Origin: Kiritimatiellia bacterium
GTDB lineage: Bacteria > Verrucomicrobiota > Kiritimatiellia > JAFGHX01
DNA length: 64,000 nt
Direction: 5' to 3'
NCBI GenBank assembly: GCA_016929905.1
Contig: JAFGHX010000379.1
Span: 1 to 64,000 of the forward strand
The notes under the pieces were generated by a model, which searched no databases, was not told the origin of the DNA, and saw only the letters and a list, made by a program, of their open reading frames with translations. The first letter of the stretch is position 1, and each line of letters starts with the position of its first letter. Shown here piece after piece: positions 26,544 to 34,660 of this stretch. The position numbers and the translations under genes are program-made.

Positions 26544-28070
26544 ATGAGTACGGACGACGTCATTCTGCGGCTGTCGCACATCACCAAGACCTTTCCGGGC
26601 GTCACGGCGTTGGACGACGTTTCGTTCGAGGCGCGGCGCGGGGAAGTGCACGCGCTGTGCGGCGAGAACGGGGCGGGCAAGAGCACGCTGATGAATGTTC
26701 TGGCCGGCATCTATCACCCGGACGCCGGCCGGATCGAGGTGAACGGGCGGCCGGTAACGATCGAGAGCCAGCATCACTCGCAGGCGCTCGGCATTGCGAC
26801 GGTCTATCAGGACCGGAGCCTGGTCGAGAACCTGAGTGTGGCGGAGAACATCTTTGCGAACCGCCAGCCGGTGAACGCGTTGGGGTTGATCGATTCGGGC
26901 CGGCTCTACCGGCAATCCCGCGAATTTCTGGACGAGCTGGAACTGGCGGACATCGATCCGCGCATGCCGCTCGGCCGCCTGTCGTCGGCGAAGCAGCAGA
27001 TGGTGGAGATTGCCAAAGCGCTTTCGCAAGACCCGGCGATCCTGCTGCTGGACGAGCCGACCGCGACGATCACGGAGGTGGAGGTGAACGCCCTGTTCCG
27101 GATCGTGCGCATGCTGCTGGAGAAGGGGGTCTGCATCGTCTACATCTCGCACCGGATGTCGGAGATATTCGCCATTGCCGACCGCGTCTCGGTGCTGAAG
27201 GACGGGCGCGGCCAGGGCACCCGTACGGTGGCGGACTGCGGGGTGGACGACATCATCCGCATGATGGTCGGGCGCGATCTGGCGGAGCAGGCGCACGTGA
27301 CGCGCACCACCGAGCGTGTCGTGCTGGAAGCCGAGCGGCTGGCGGGCGAGCGGTTCGAGCCGGTCAGCTTCCGGCTGCACGCGGGCGAGATTCTGGCGCT
27401 GGCCGGGCTGGTCGGCGCGGGCCGCACGGAGATTGCGCGCGTGATCATCGGTGCCGACCGCAAGACGGGCGGCCGGCTCCGGCTCTACGGTGAACCGTGC
27501 GATATCCGGCACCCGGCCGAGGCGGTCGTGCGCGGGATCGGCTACGTGCCGGAAGATCGCAAGGCGCAGGGCCTGTTCCTGGAGATGAGCGTGGAGCAGA
27601 ACGTGATTTCGGCCTGCCTGGAGTCGGCGGCGACACACGGCTGGATTCAGGCGCGGCGGATCACCGAGATTGCCGAGCGGTACCGTGAGAAGTTGCGGAT
27701 CCGCACACCCAGCGTCCGGCAGCTCGCCATGAACCTAAGCGGCGGCAACCAGCAGAAGGTGGTCCTGTCGAAGTGGCTTGTGTTGAACCCGAAAATCCTT
27801 ATTGTGGATGAGCCGACGCACGGGGTCGACGTCGGCGCCAAGGCCGAGATCCATGCCATACTCCGCGCGCTCGCCGCGGAAGGGAGCGCCGTGCTCATGA
27901 TCTCGTCGGAACTGCCCGAAGTGCTGGCCGTCAGCGACCGCGTGCTCGTGATGTGGAACGGGCGGTTGACCGCGGAACTGGGCCGGGCCGAGGCGAGCGA
28001 AGAGGAAATCATGCACTACGCGTCGGGGACCAGGGTGGCCCGCATCGCCGCGGGAGAGTCTTTGTCGTAG
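26544..28070 (+). CDS. Sugar ABC transporter ATP-binding protein, RbsA/MglA type
   Basis: Predicted 508-aa ATPase with two fused ABC domains. The first has Walker A GENGAGKST and LLLDEPTA; its signature LSSAKQQ lacks the second Gly. The second half has a degenerate Walker A (GLVGAGRTE), as is normal for this family, with signature LSGGNQQK and VDEPTHGVDVG. It powers uptake of a monosaccharide, with the permease and binding protein encoded next. It begins 39 bp after hisF without a repeat array between. Confidence 0.93.
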   Translation: MSTDDVILRLSHITKTFPGVTALDDVSFEARRGEVHALCGENGAGKSTLMNVLAGIYHPDAGRIEVNGRPVTIESQHHSQALGIATVYQDRSLVENLSVAENIFANRQPVNALGLIDSGRLYRQSREFLDELELADIDPRMPLGRLSSAKQQMVEIAKALSQDPAILLLDEPTATITEVEVNALFRIVRMLLEKGVCIVYISHRMSEIFAIADRVSVLKDGRGQGTRTVADCGVDDIIRMMVGRDLAEQAHVTRTTERVVLEAERLAGERFEPVSFRLHAGEILALAGLVGAGRTEIARVIIGADRKTGGRLRLYGEPCDIRHPAEAVVRGIGYVPEDRKAQGLFLEMSVEQNVISACLESAATHGWIQARRITEIAERYREKLRIRTPSVRQLAMNLSGGNQQKVVLSKWLVLNPKILIVDEPTHGVDVGAKAEIHAILRALAAEGSAVLMISSELPEVLAVSDRVLVMWNGRLTAELGRAEASEEEIMHYASGTRVARIAAGESLS

Positions 28071-28123
28071 TCTTCTCGCCGGCCGCGGGCGGGCTGCAGG
28101 TTCTGTTGAAAGTCCGTGAGGTC

Positions 28124-28170
28124 CGAGCAAGTTCGCGAGTAAGTTCTCGAGCAAGTTTGCGAGCAAGTTT
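28124..28170 (+). repeat. 12-bp tandem repeat before the permease gene
   Basis: Four units follow the pattern GTTCGCGAGTAA, GTTCTCGAGCAA and GTTTGCGAGCAA and end 18 bp before the permease ATG. The array lies within the transporter operon. Confidence 0.8.
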
Positions 28171-28188
28171 CCGGTTGGCGGACATGCC

Positions 28189-29145
28189 ATGAACAGAGGC
28201 GCCGTTCTCAAGCTCTTTCACGAACGCGTGTTCACGCTGGCGCTGACCCTGCTGGTCGTCTGCGGCGTTGCGGCGGCTGTCTGGCCGGGCAAGTTCCCGA
28301 AATTCGAGAACATCTCCATGGTGCTGTTGAACATCTCGATCGAGACGATCGTGGCCGTGGGGATGATGGTGCTCATGATCTCCGGCGCGTTCGACCTGTC
28401 CGTCGGGTCCGTGGTCGCGTTTTCCGGCGGGATTGCCGCGCACCTCATGTATTACTACGACACGCATTTTGTGCTCGCCATTGCGGCCGGCATGGGCGGC
28501 GCGGTGCTGGTGGGGCTGATCAACGGCGTGCTGATCGCGAAGGCGGGCATCAACCCGATGATCCAGACGCTCGCCATGATGGGCATTGTGCGGGGCGGCG
28601 CGCTGATGGTCTGCGGCGCCGGCTTGATGAATTTCCCGGCCGCGTTCAATCGGATCGGCCAGACCAAGCTGCTGGGGCTGCAGTCGCCGATCTGGATCAT
28701 GCTGGCGATCGTCGCGGCGTTCAGCGTGTTGGTCGCCAAGACCGTGTTCTTCAGGCGCTACTACTACATCGGCGGCAACGAGCGCGCCGCGCGGTTGTCC
28801 GGGATCCGGGTCGCGCGCATGCGGATCATGGCGTTCGTGCTCAGCGCCGCGCTCGCGGGGGTGGCCGGGATCCTGCTCGCCGCCCGGCTCGGCGCCGCCA
28901 TGTCGAGGTCCGGCCAGGGCGTGGAACTGCGCGTGATCACGGCCGTCATTCTGGGCGGCGCCAGCCTGCGCGGCGGGCAGGGCAAGATCGTCGGCGCCTT
29001 CCTGGGCGCGGGGTTCATGGGGTTGGTCAAGAATATCATGATCATCGGCGGGGTCGGCGTGTACTGGCAGGAGATCGTGCTCGGCACCATCCTGATCCTC
29101 GCGGTCGGCACCGATATCCTGCTCAAACGCCGGAGCGGGGAGTGA
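28189..29145 (+). CDS. Sugar ABC transporter permease, RbsC type
   Basis: Predicted 318-aa inner-membrane protein with about nine hydrophobic segments. FDLSVGSVVAFSG near residues 66-78 and the loop GGNERAARLSGIRV match the RbsC/XylH family, and GGASLRGGQGKIVGAF is the conserved cytoplasmic motif contacting the ATPase. Specificity cannot be read from sequence. Confidence 0.93.
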   Translation: MNRGAVLKLFHERVFTLALTLLVVCGVAAAVWPGKFPKFENISMVLLNISIETIVAVGMMVLMISGAFDLSVGSVVAFSGGIAAHLMYYYDTHFVLAIAAGMGGAVLVGLINGVLIAKAGINPMIQTLAMMGIVRGGALMVCGAGLMNFPAAFNRIGQTKLLGLQSPIWIMLAIVAAFSVLVAKTVFFRRYYYIGGNERAARLSGIRVARMRIMAFVLSAALAGVAGILLAARLGAAMSRSGQGVELRVITAVILGGASLRGGQGKIVGAFLGAGFMGLVKNIMIIGGVGVYWQEIVLGTILILAVGTDILLKRRSGE

Positions 29146-29158
29146 ACGTGCAACAGGT

Positions 29159-29251
29159 CGTCGAGAACCTTGTCGATTGAACTTGCTCGAGAACTTGTTC
29201 GAGGGGGTTCCCGAGCAAGTTCTCGAGTAAGTTCTCGAGTAAGTTCTCGAG
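29159..29251 (+). repeat. 12-bp repeat with opposed arms before the binding-protein gene
   Basis: Inverted units (GAACTTGCTCGA, GAACTTGTTCGA) at about 29170-29202 are followed by direct units (GTTCTCGAGTAA) at 29209-29251, so a strong hairpin can form. The array ends at the AAGGAGG ribosome site region of the next gene. Confidence 0.85.
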
Positions 29252-29276
29252 CTGGTTAGAGAAAGGAGGACCCCAG

Positions 29277-30293
29277 ATGAAGAGGCGGAAGCGACATGGC
29301 GGGGTCGGCGTGGTGCTGCTGTGCGCACTCGTCGCGTTCGCGGCCGGGTGCGAACGGAAGCGGGAGACGCTGGTCAGCCAGGAGGGCGGTGCGACGACGG
29401 TGAATCCGAACGAAGAGTACGTAATGATCACGACCATCGTCGATTTTCCGCTCTACGTGCGGCACGACCAGGCCGCGTTCAAGCGGTGGGGCGAGAAGAT
29501 GGGGGTGAAGACCAAGATTCTCGGCCCGTCCGACTGGGACGTACCGGCGCAGATCGCGACGATCGAACAGGTCATCCCTACGCGGCCCGCGGGGCTGCTG
29601 ATCAACGGGACGGAACTGGCGATAGCGGATGCGATCAACAAGGCGGTCGAGGCGGGGATCCCGACGGTCGTCTACGATTCGGACATTCCGAACAGCAAGC
29701 GCCATGCGTTTGTCGGGTCGAACTGGTACGAGATGGGCCGCTCGCAGGGCCGGGCGATGGCTCGGCTGATCGGGGGCAAAGGCAAGGTCGCCTACATGGG
29801 GATCATCGGCATGACGAACCAGGAGGCGGGGTTTCGCGGCCTGCTCGACGTGCTGAAGCAGTACCCCGGCATCACGGTGGTCGGCAAGTACAACGACAAG
29901 GCCAGCATCGAGGAGGCGGCGCGGGTGACCTCCGACATCATTAGCGCGCATCCGGACATCGCCGGGATCTGCGGGTTCACCGGGATGAGCGGGCCGGGCA
30001 TCGGCCTGGCCGTCAAAGAGGCGGGCAAGGTCGGCGTCATCAAGGTCACCACGGTGGATTGGGAGCCGGAACACCTGAGCCTGGTCAAGGAAGGGGTGAT
30101 CCAGCACCTGACCGGCCAGAAGCGGGAACTGTTCACGTGGTACGGGGCCCAGTTCCTGTTCGACATGGTGCACCAGACGATTCGGCTCACGGCCGACGAC
30201 CGCAAGGCGGGCATCACGGCCCTGCCTTACGCCGTCGATACAGGCCTGATCGAGATCACGCCTGAGACTATCCACCTGTTCATGGGGAAGTAG
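29277..30293 (+). CDS. Sugar ABC transporter substrate-binding lipoprotein
   Basis: Predicted 338-aa periplasmic binding protein of the RbsB/Peripla_BP_4 type. A basic N-terminus, hydrophobic stretch and lipobox LVAFAAGC mark it as a lipoprotein, lipidated at the cysteine near residue 25. The first domain contains PRPAGLLINGTE-like and VVYDSDIPNSKR segments, and TTVDWEPEHLSLVKEGVI lies in the second. AGGAGG precedes the ATG. It completes the importer started at 26544. Confidence 0.92.
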   Translation: MKRRKRHGGVGVVLLCALVAFAAGCERKRETLVSQEGGATTVNPNEEYVMITTIVDFPLYVRHDQAAFKRWGEKMGVKTKILGPSDWDVPAQIATIEQVIPTRPAGLLINGTELAIADAINKAVEAGIPTVVYDSDIPNSKRHAFVGSNWYEMGRSQGRAMARLIGGKGKVAYMGIIGMTNQEAGFRGLLDVLKQYPGITVVGKYNDKASIEEAARVTSDIISAHPDIAGICGFTGMSGPGIGLAVKEAGKVGVIKVTTVDWEPEHLSLVKEGVIQHLTGQKRELFTWYGAQFLFDMVHQTIRLTADDRKAGITALPYAVDTGLIEITPETIHLFMGK

Positions 30294-30409
30294 GGGGGGC
30301 GGAGGCACAAGAAGAACCGGTCCATCAACGTTCAACGTTGAGTCCACTGCAAGAACCCGGCTCGCGAGGAGAGGCTGTCTCAGAACCCGACTCGCACGTT
30401 GCCACACGC

Positions 30410-30472
30410 CTTACGGCGTTAACTACAAACGGCATATCTGGTGGTTCAGCCGTTTGTAGTTAAGCCCGTAAG
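30410..30472. repeat. Inverted repeat with ACTACAAACGGC arms
   Basis: CTTACGGCGTTAACTACAAA and following GCGC-type bases at the left face the complementary arm ending CCCGTAAG on the right, across a 15-base loop; the stem is about 24 bp with one bulge. It follows the transporter operon and could be its terminator structure, though no T-run is present. Confidence 0.75.
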
Positions 30473-30500
30473 GGCTGTTCGCCGGTTTCAAGACGGCCTC

Positions 30501-30557
30501 AGGACGCTCGCCCTCCATTTTCGGATCCTGTTGTGTCAATTGGAGGGCGAGCGTCCT
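30501..30557. repeat. Perfect 17-bp-stem hairpin, GCTCGCCCTCC family
   Basis: AGGACGCTCGCCCTCCA and its exact complement are 23 bases apart. A relative with the same core arms occurs at about 60722-60791. The rest of this 369-bp gap holds only this hairpin, its neighbour and a short 12-bp repeat; no gene is seen. Confidence 0.8.
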
Positions 30558-30611
30558 CGCGAGCCGATTCTTTCGACAGGCTCAACGCGGCCGCTTGTTC
30601 CCGGATTCCGA

Positions 30612-30646
30612 GCCAAGTTCGCGAGTAGGTTCTCGAGCAAGTTTCC
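30612..30646 (+). repeat. Short 12-bp repeat array beyond the 3' end of purL
   Basis: Three units (GTTCGCGAGTAG, GTTCTCGAGCAA and a partial) lie 17 bp past the purL stop codon. Unlike most arrays here it does not precede a start codon. Confidence 0.7.
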
Positions 30647-30662
30647 GCGCGGGGCGCGCAGC

Positions 30663-33600
30663 TCAGCTCTTCCGCGCTTCCACCCAGAGCCGCGCATTCA
30701 CGAAGGCCTGCAGCCAGGGGGTGATCTGATCGGTCGCCTTGCGGGCGGGCGGGTAGTAGGCCCACTGCCAGGGCAAGACGGCGCGTTCGAGGTGCGGCAT
30801 CATGGCCAGGTGCCGGCCGTCGTGCGAGACGACGCCGGCGGCGTCGTACCGCGACCCGTTCGGGTTGGCGGGGTAGTCGCCGGCGACGTACTTGGCGCAG
30901 ATATCGTAGGCCGTTTCCGGCTCGGGCAGCACGAACCTGCCTTCGCCATGCGCGACCCAGATGCCGAGCGTGGTATTCTCGAGCCCGCGGAACATGACGG
31001 CGTTGGTGCGGGCCGGGATGTGGACGGCGAGGAACGCGCTCTCGAACTTGTGGGAGTCGTTGAACGCCATGCTGGGTTTCGTCGCGTGGTCGGGATACAC
31101 CAGATCCAGGGCGATCATCAACTGGCAGCCGTTACAGATGCCGAGGCTCAGCGTATCGGGCCGCGCGTAGAAGCGGGCGAGCGTGTCGCGCGCCTTCGGA
31201 TTGTAGCGAAACGCGCCGGCCCAGCCCTTGGCCGAGCCGAGCACGTCGGAATTGGAGAACCCGCCGCAGAAGACGACAAACGAGACATCGTTCAGTGTCT
31301 CGCGTCCGGCGATCAGGTCGGTCATCATCACATCCTTCACGTCGAATCCGGCCGCGAACAGGGAGTAGGCCATCTCGCGCTCGCCGTTCGTGCCCTTTTC
31401 CCGGATGATCGCCGCCCGCAGGCCGGAGGCCGAGCGGCGGACGAGATTGCAGCCGAGCTGCGCAGCCGTCCCCTCGAATGCGGCGGGGAACCGGAACTCG
31501 AGCGGGTAACGATCGAACGTGGCGAACCGGCTCTTGGCGGGGGCCGGCGTGGCCTGGTGCTGCTCGAGCAGGAACGAGGTTTCGAACCACGTCCTGCGCA
31601 GCGCGGCGACGGACGCGCGGCAGGCGAACAGGCCGGCCGAGATTCGGACCTGGTTCGAACCCGGGTTGGCCGCGCCGATCCTGAACGCGGCGAGGCCCGC
31701 CTCGCGCGCCTGGGCCAGCATCCGGTCGGCCTCGCTGTCCTTCACCTGCACGAGCACCGCGGGCTTCTCGCAGAAGAGGAACGCCGCGGTCTGATCGGGA
31801 TCGTCGTCGGTGTCCCACGCGAGGTCCAGGCCGCAGTTGCCCGCGAACGCCATTTCGAGCGCGGCGACGATCACGCCGCCCGCCGAGACGTCCTGCCCGG
31901 CCAGCATCCGCTTGCGTTTCACCCAGGTCTGCAGCAGGCTGAACCCCGCGGCGAAGGCGGCGGGGTCCTTGACGGTGGGGGCCGCCGTCCCCACGCGCGC
32001 CTTGGTCTGCGCCAGGCTGCTGCCGCCCAGCGGGTTGGCCGCGATGCCGGAAAGGTTGATGTAGAGCAGTGCGGTTGTGGGCTCCGGCTTCAGGTCCGGC
32101 GTGACGATGGCCCGGATGTCGTCGCAGAGGCCGACGGTGGAGACGATCACGGTCCCGGGCGCGCGGACGACGGTGCCGTCATCGTATTTCTGGCTCATCG
32201 AAAGCGAGTCCTTGCCGGTCGGGATATTGATGCCGAGTTTGATGGTGAACTCGGAGATGGCCTTGACCGCATGATAGAGGCGCGCATCCTCGCCCGGCAG
32301 CTTGCACGGCCACATCCAGTTCGCGCTGAGCGAGACGGATTTCAGGCCGTCTTGGAGCGGGACGAACACGAGGTTGGTGAGCGCTTCGGCCACGCTCATC
32401 ACGGCGCCGGTGCCCGGGTCGATCAGGCCGACGACCGGGTTGTGGCCCAGCGAGGTGGCGGTGCCCAGCCCGCCGGCGTAGTCGAGCGCGACGACGCCCG
32501 CCCCGTTCAACGGCAGTTGCAGCGGGCCGACGCACTGCTGCTGGGCGATCCGGCCGGTGACGCTGCGGTCGACCTTGTTCGTGAGCCAGTCCTTGCAGGC
32601 GACCCCTTCGAGCGAGAGCACGTTCGCCAGGTCCGCTTCGAACTCGGCGGCGGAACAGGCGACGGGTTCGAACGCGAACGCCCGGGTCTGCACGTCCATC
32701 ACGGTTCTGGGCGGCTTGCCGAACAGCATGCCGGTTTCCAGGTCGATCGGGCGCCGGCCCTCGCGGTTCTCGAACACGATCCGGCCGTCGCCGGTGATTT
32801 CGCCCGCCACGTACATCGGCGCGCGCTCCCGCTCCGCAATGCGGGCGGCGAGTTCGATATCCTCCTGGCGGATCACGAGGCCCATGCGTTCCTGCGATTC
32901 GTTCCCGATGATCTCCTTGTCCGACAGCGTGGGGTCGCCGATCGGCAGCCGGGCCATGTGCACGATGCCGCCCGTCTCCTCGAGCAGTTCGGCGATGCAG
33001 TTCATGTGCCCGCCGGCGCCGTGATCGTGAACGAGCAGGATCGGGTTGTTCGTCGACTCGAGTATGCCGCGGATCGCGTTGAAGACCCGCTTCTGCATCT
33101 CGGGGTTCGAGCGCTGCACGGCGTTCAGTTCGAGCTTCTTGGAGTAGGCGCCGGTATTCACCGAACTGACCGACCCGCCGCCCATCCCGATGCGGTAGTT
33201 GTCGCCGCCGAGCACAACGATCTTATCGCCCGGTTTCGGCTTGAGCTTGTGCGCGTAGGCGCGGTCCGCCGTGCCGAGCCCGCCGGCGAGCATGATCGTC
33301 TTGTCGTAACCCAGAAAGACGTCGCCGGCACGGTGCTCGAAGGTGAGCAGCGAGCCGGCAATCAGCGGCTGGCCGAACTTGTTGCCGTAATCGCTCGCAC
33401 CGTTCGAGGCTTTCGTGAGGATCTGTTGCGGGGTCTGGTACAGCCAGTCGCGCGCCGGACTGGCCGCTTCCCAGTTCCGGGCCGTCAGCCGGGGATAGGA
33501 GGTCATGTAGCAAGCGGTGCCTGCCAACGGGATGCCGCCGCGCCCCACGCCCATGCGGTCGCGGATCTCGCCGCCGCTCCCGGTCGCGGCACCCATGAAC

Positions 33601-34370
33601 GGCTCGACGGTCGTCGGGAAATTGTGCGTTTCCGCTTTAAGCGAGAGGGTCAGCTCCGTCTTCTCCAACCCGAACCAGCTCGGTTCGTCTGCGCGTTCCG
33701 GTGCGAACTGGAGCGCCTCGTGCCCCGCGATCAGGGCGGCATTGTCCTTGTAGGCGGAGATGATGTCGTTGGGGTTCGCCTCCGAGGTGTCGCGAATCAT
33801 GCGAAACAGCGATTTCTCCTGCTTCTGGCCGTTGATGACGAACTGGCCGTTGAATATCTTGTGGCGGCAGTGCTCGCTGTTCGCCTGCGCGAAGCCGAAT
33901 ATCTCGGAGTCCGTGAACGGCCGGCCGCGCTCCTGCGCCGCGCGCGTCAGGTAAGCGATCTCATCCTCCGAGAGCGCCAGGCCGGCCTCCCGGTTGTACG
34001 CCGCGATGTCGGTGACGTCCAGGATCGGGTCCGGCTGCCGCTCGATGGTCAGGCTGTGCGGGTCCAGCCGGTCGTAGAGCTGCTGCAGCATCGGATCGTA
34101 GGGGACTGCTCCGCGCCCGCGCACCCGCTCGAACGATTCGATGCGCGTGATGCCGGGCACCCCGGAGTTCTGCGTGATTTCGACCGCGTTCGTCGACCAC
34201 GGGGTCACCATCTCTTTGCGCGGCCCCACGAACCGGCCCTTCAAGGCGCGCCGGCTCAGCGGCTCCGCCTCCAGCAGCCAGGCGAGCCGGTCCCGCAGCT
34301 CGTCGGACAGCGGCTCGCGGCATTCGACGAAGAAAACGATTTCGCCCTTCTTGAACAACATGACTGGCAT
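30663..34370 (-). CDS. purL: Phosphoribosylformylglycinamidine synthase, single-chain form
   Basis: Predicted 1235-aa enzyme for the fourth step of purine synthesis, converting FGAR, glutamine and ATP to FGAM. The linker domain has ANSEHCRHKIF, the synthetase domain KAETHNFPTTVEPFMGAATG and HDHGAGGHMN, and the C-terminal glutaminase domain has the nucleophile in LGICNGCQLM and a His/Glu region in MMPHLERAV. It is the large form typical of Gram-negatives rather than PurSQL. The ATG at 34370 follows AGGGGGACC; the open frame continues upstream without conserved sequence. Confidence 0.96.
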   Translation of the reverse strand: MPVMLFKKGEIVFFVECREPLSDELRDRLAWLLEAEPLSRRALKGRFVGPRKEMVTPWSTNAVEITQNSGVPGITRIESFERVRGRGAVPYDPMLQQLYDRLDPHSLTIERQPDPILDVTDIAAYNREAGLALSEDEIAYLTRAAQERGRPFTDSEIFGFAQANSEHCRHKIFNGQFVINGQKQEKSLFRMIRDTSEANPNDIISAYKDNAALIAGHEALQFAPERADEPSWFGLEKTELTLSLKAETHNFPTTVEPFMGAATGSGGEIRDRMGVGRGGIPLAGTACYMTSYPRLTARNWEAASPARDWLYQTPQQILTKASNGASDYGNKFGQPLIAGSLLTFEHRAGDVFLGYDKTIMLAGGLGTADRAYAHKLKPKPGDKIVVLGGDNYRIGMGGGSVSSVNTGAYSKKLELNAVQRSNPEMQKRVFNAIRGILESTNNPILLVHDHGAGGHMNCIAELLEETGGIVHMARLPIGDPTLSDKEIIGNESQERMGLVIRQEDIELAARIAERERAPMYVAGEITGDGRIVFENREGRRPIDLETGMLFGKPPRTVMDVQTRAFAFEPVACSAAEFEADLANVLSLEGVACKDWLTNKVDRSVTGRIAQQQCVGPLQLPLNGAGVVALDYAGGLGTATSLGHNPVVGLIDPGTGAVMSVAEALTNLVFVPLQDGLKSVSLSANWMWPCKLPGEDARLYHAVKAISEFTIKLGINIPTGKDSLSMSQKYDDGTVVRAPGTVIVSTVGLCDDIRAIVTPDLKPEPTTALLYINLSGIAANPLGGSSLAQTKARVGTAAPTVKDPAAFAAGFSLLQTWVKRKRMLAGQDVSAGGVIVAALEMAFAGNCGLDLAWDTDDDPDQTAAFLFCEKPAVLVQVKDSEADRMLAQAREAGLAAFRIGAANPGSNQVRISAGLFACRASVAALRRTWFETSFLLEQHQATPAPAKSRFATFDRYPLEFRFPAAFEGTAAQLGCNLVRRSASGLRAAIIREKGTNGEREMAYSLFAAGFDVKDVMMTDLIAGRETLNDVSFVVFCGGFSNSDVLGSAKGWAGAFRYNPKARDTLARFYARPDTLSLGICNGCQLMIALDLVYPDHATKPSMAFNDSHKFESAFLAVHIPARTNAVMFRGLENTTLGIWVAHGEGRFVLPEPETAYDICAKYVAGDYPANPNGSRYDAAGVVSHDGRHLAMMPHLERAVLPWQWAYYPPARKATDQITPWLQAFVNARLWVEARKS

Positions 34371-34390
34371 CGAAAACCGGTCCCCCTGAG

Positions 34391-34423
34391 AATTGACGAT
34401 TGATGATTGACGATTGCCGATTG
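34391..34423 (-). repeat. 7-bp tandem repeat (GATTGAC type) upstream of purL
   Basis: Four to five 7-bp units (GATTGAT, GATTGAC, GATTGCC) lie 20 bp upstream of the purL start. They resemble the array at 7036-7080. Confidence 0.65.
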
Positions 34424-34660
34424 TTTTTCCGAGACTTGTGACAGCGCCGATATCGGCGCCTGACCCGTCGCGTCGAGAGGAAGGGCGGTCAAATGGCACA
34501 GGGGATAGCTTTGCAGCCAGCGTGCGCCGACCGGCGCGCTGCCGCGCTTCAGCCTTCCATCCATCCACTCTTCCATTCTGAACAGGGGGGAGGATAGACG
34601 AAATCGGGGACAAAGTCCACAGAACAGTCGCCTCGCAATCCGGTTGCCGGGCGTGCGGGG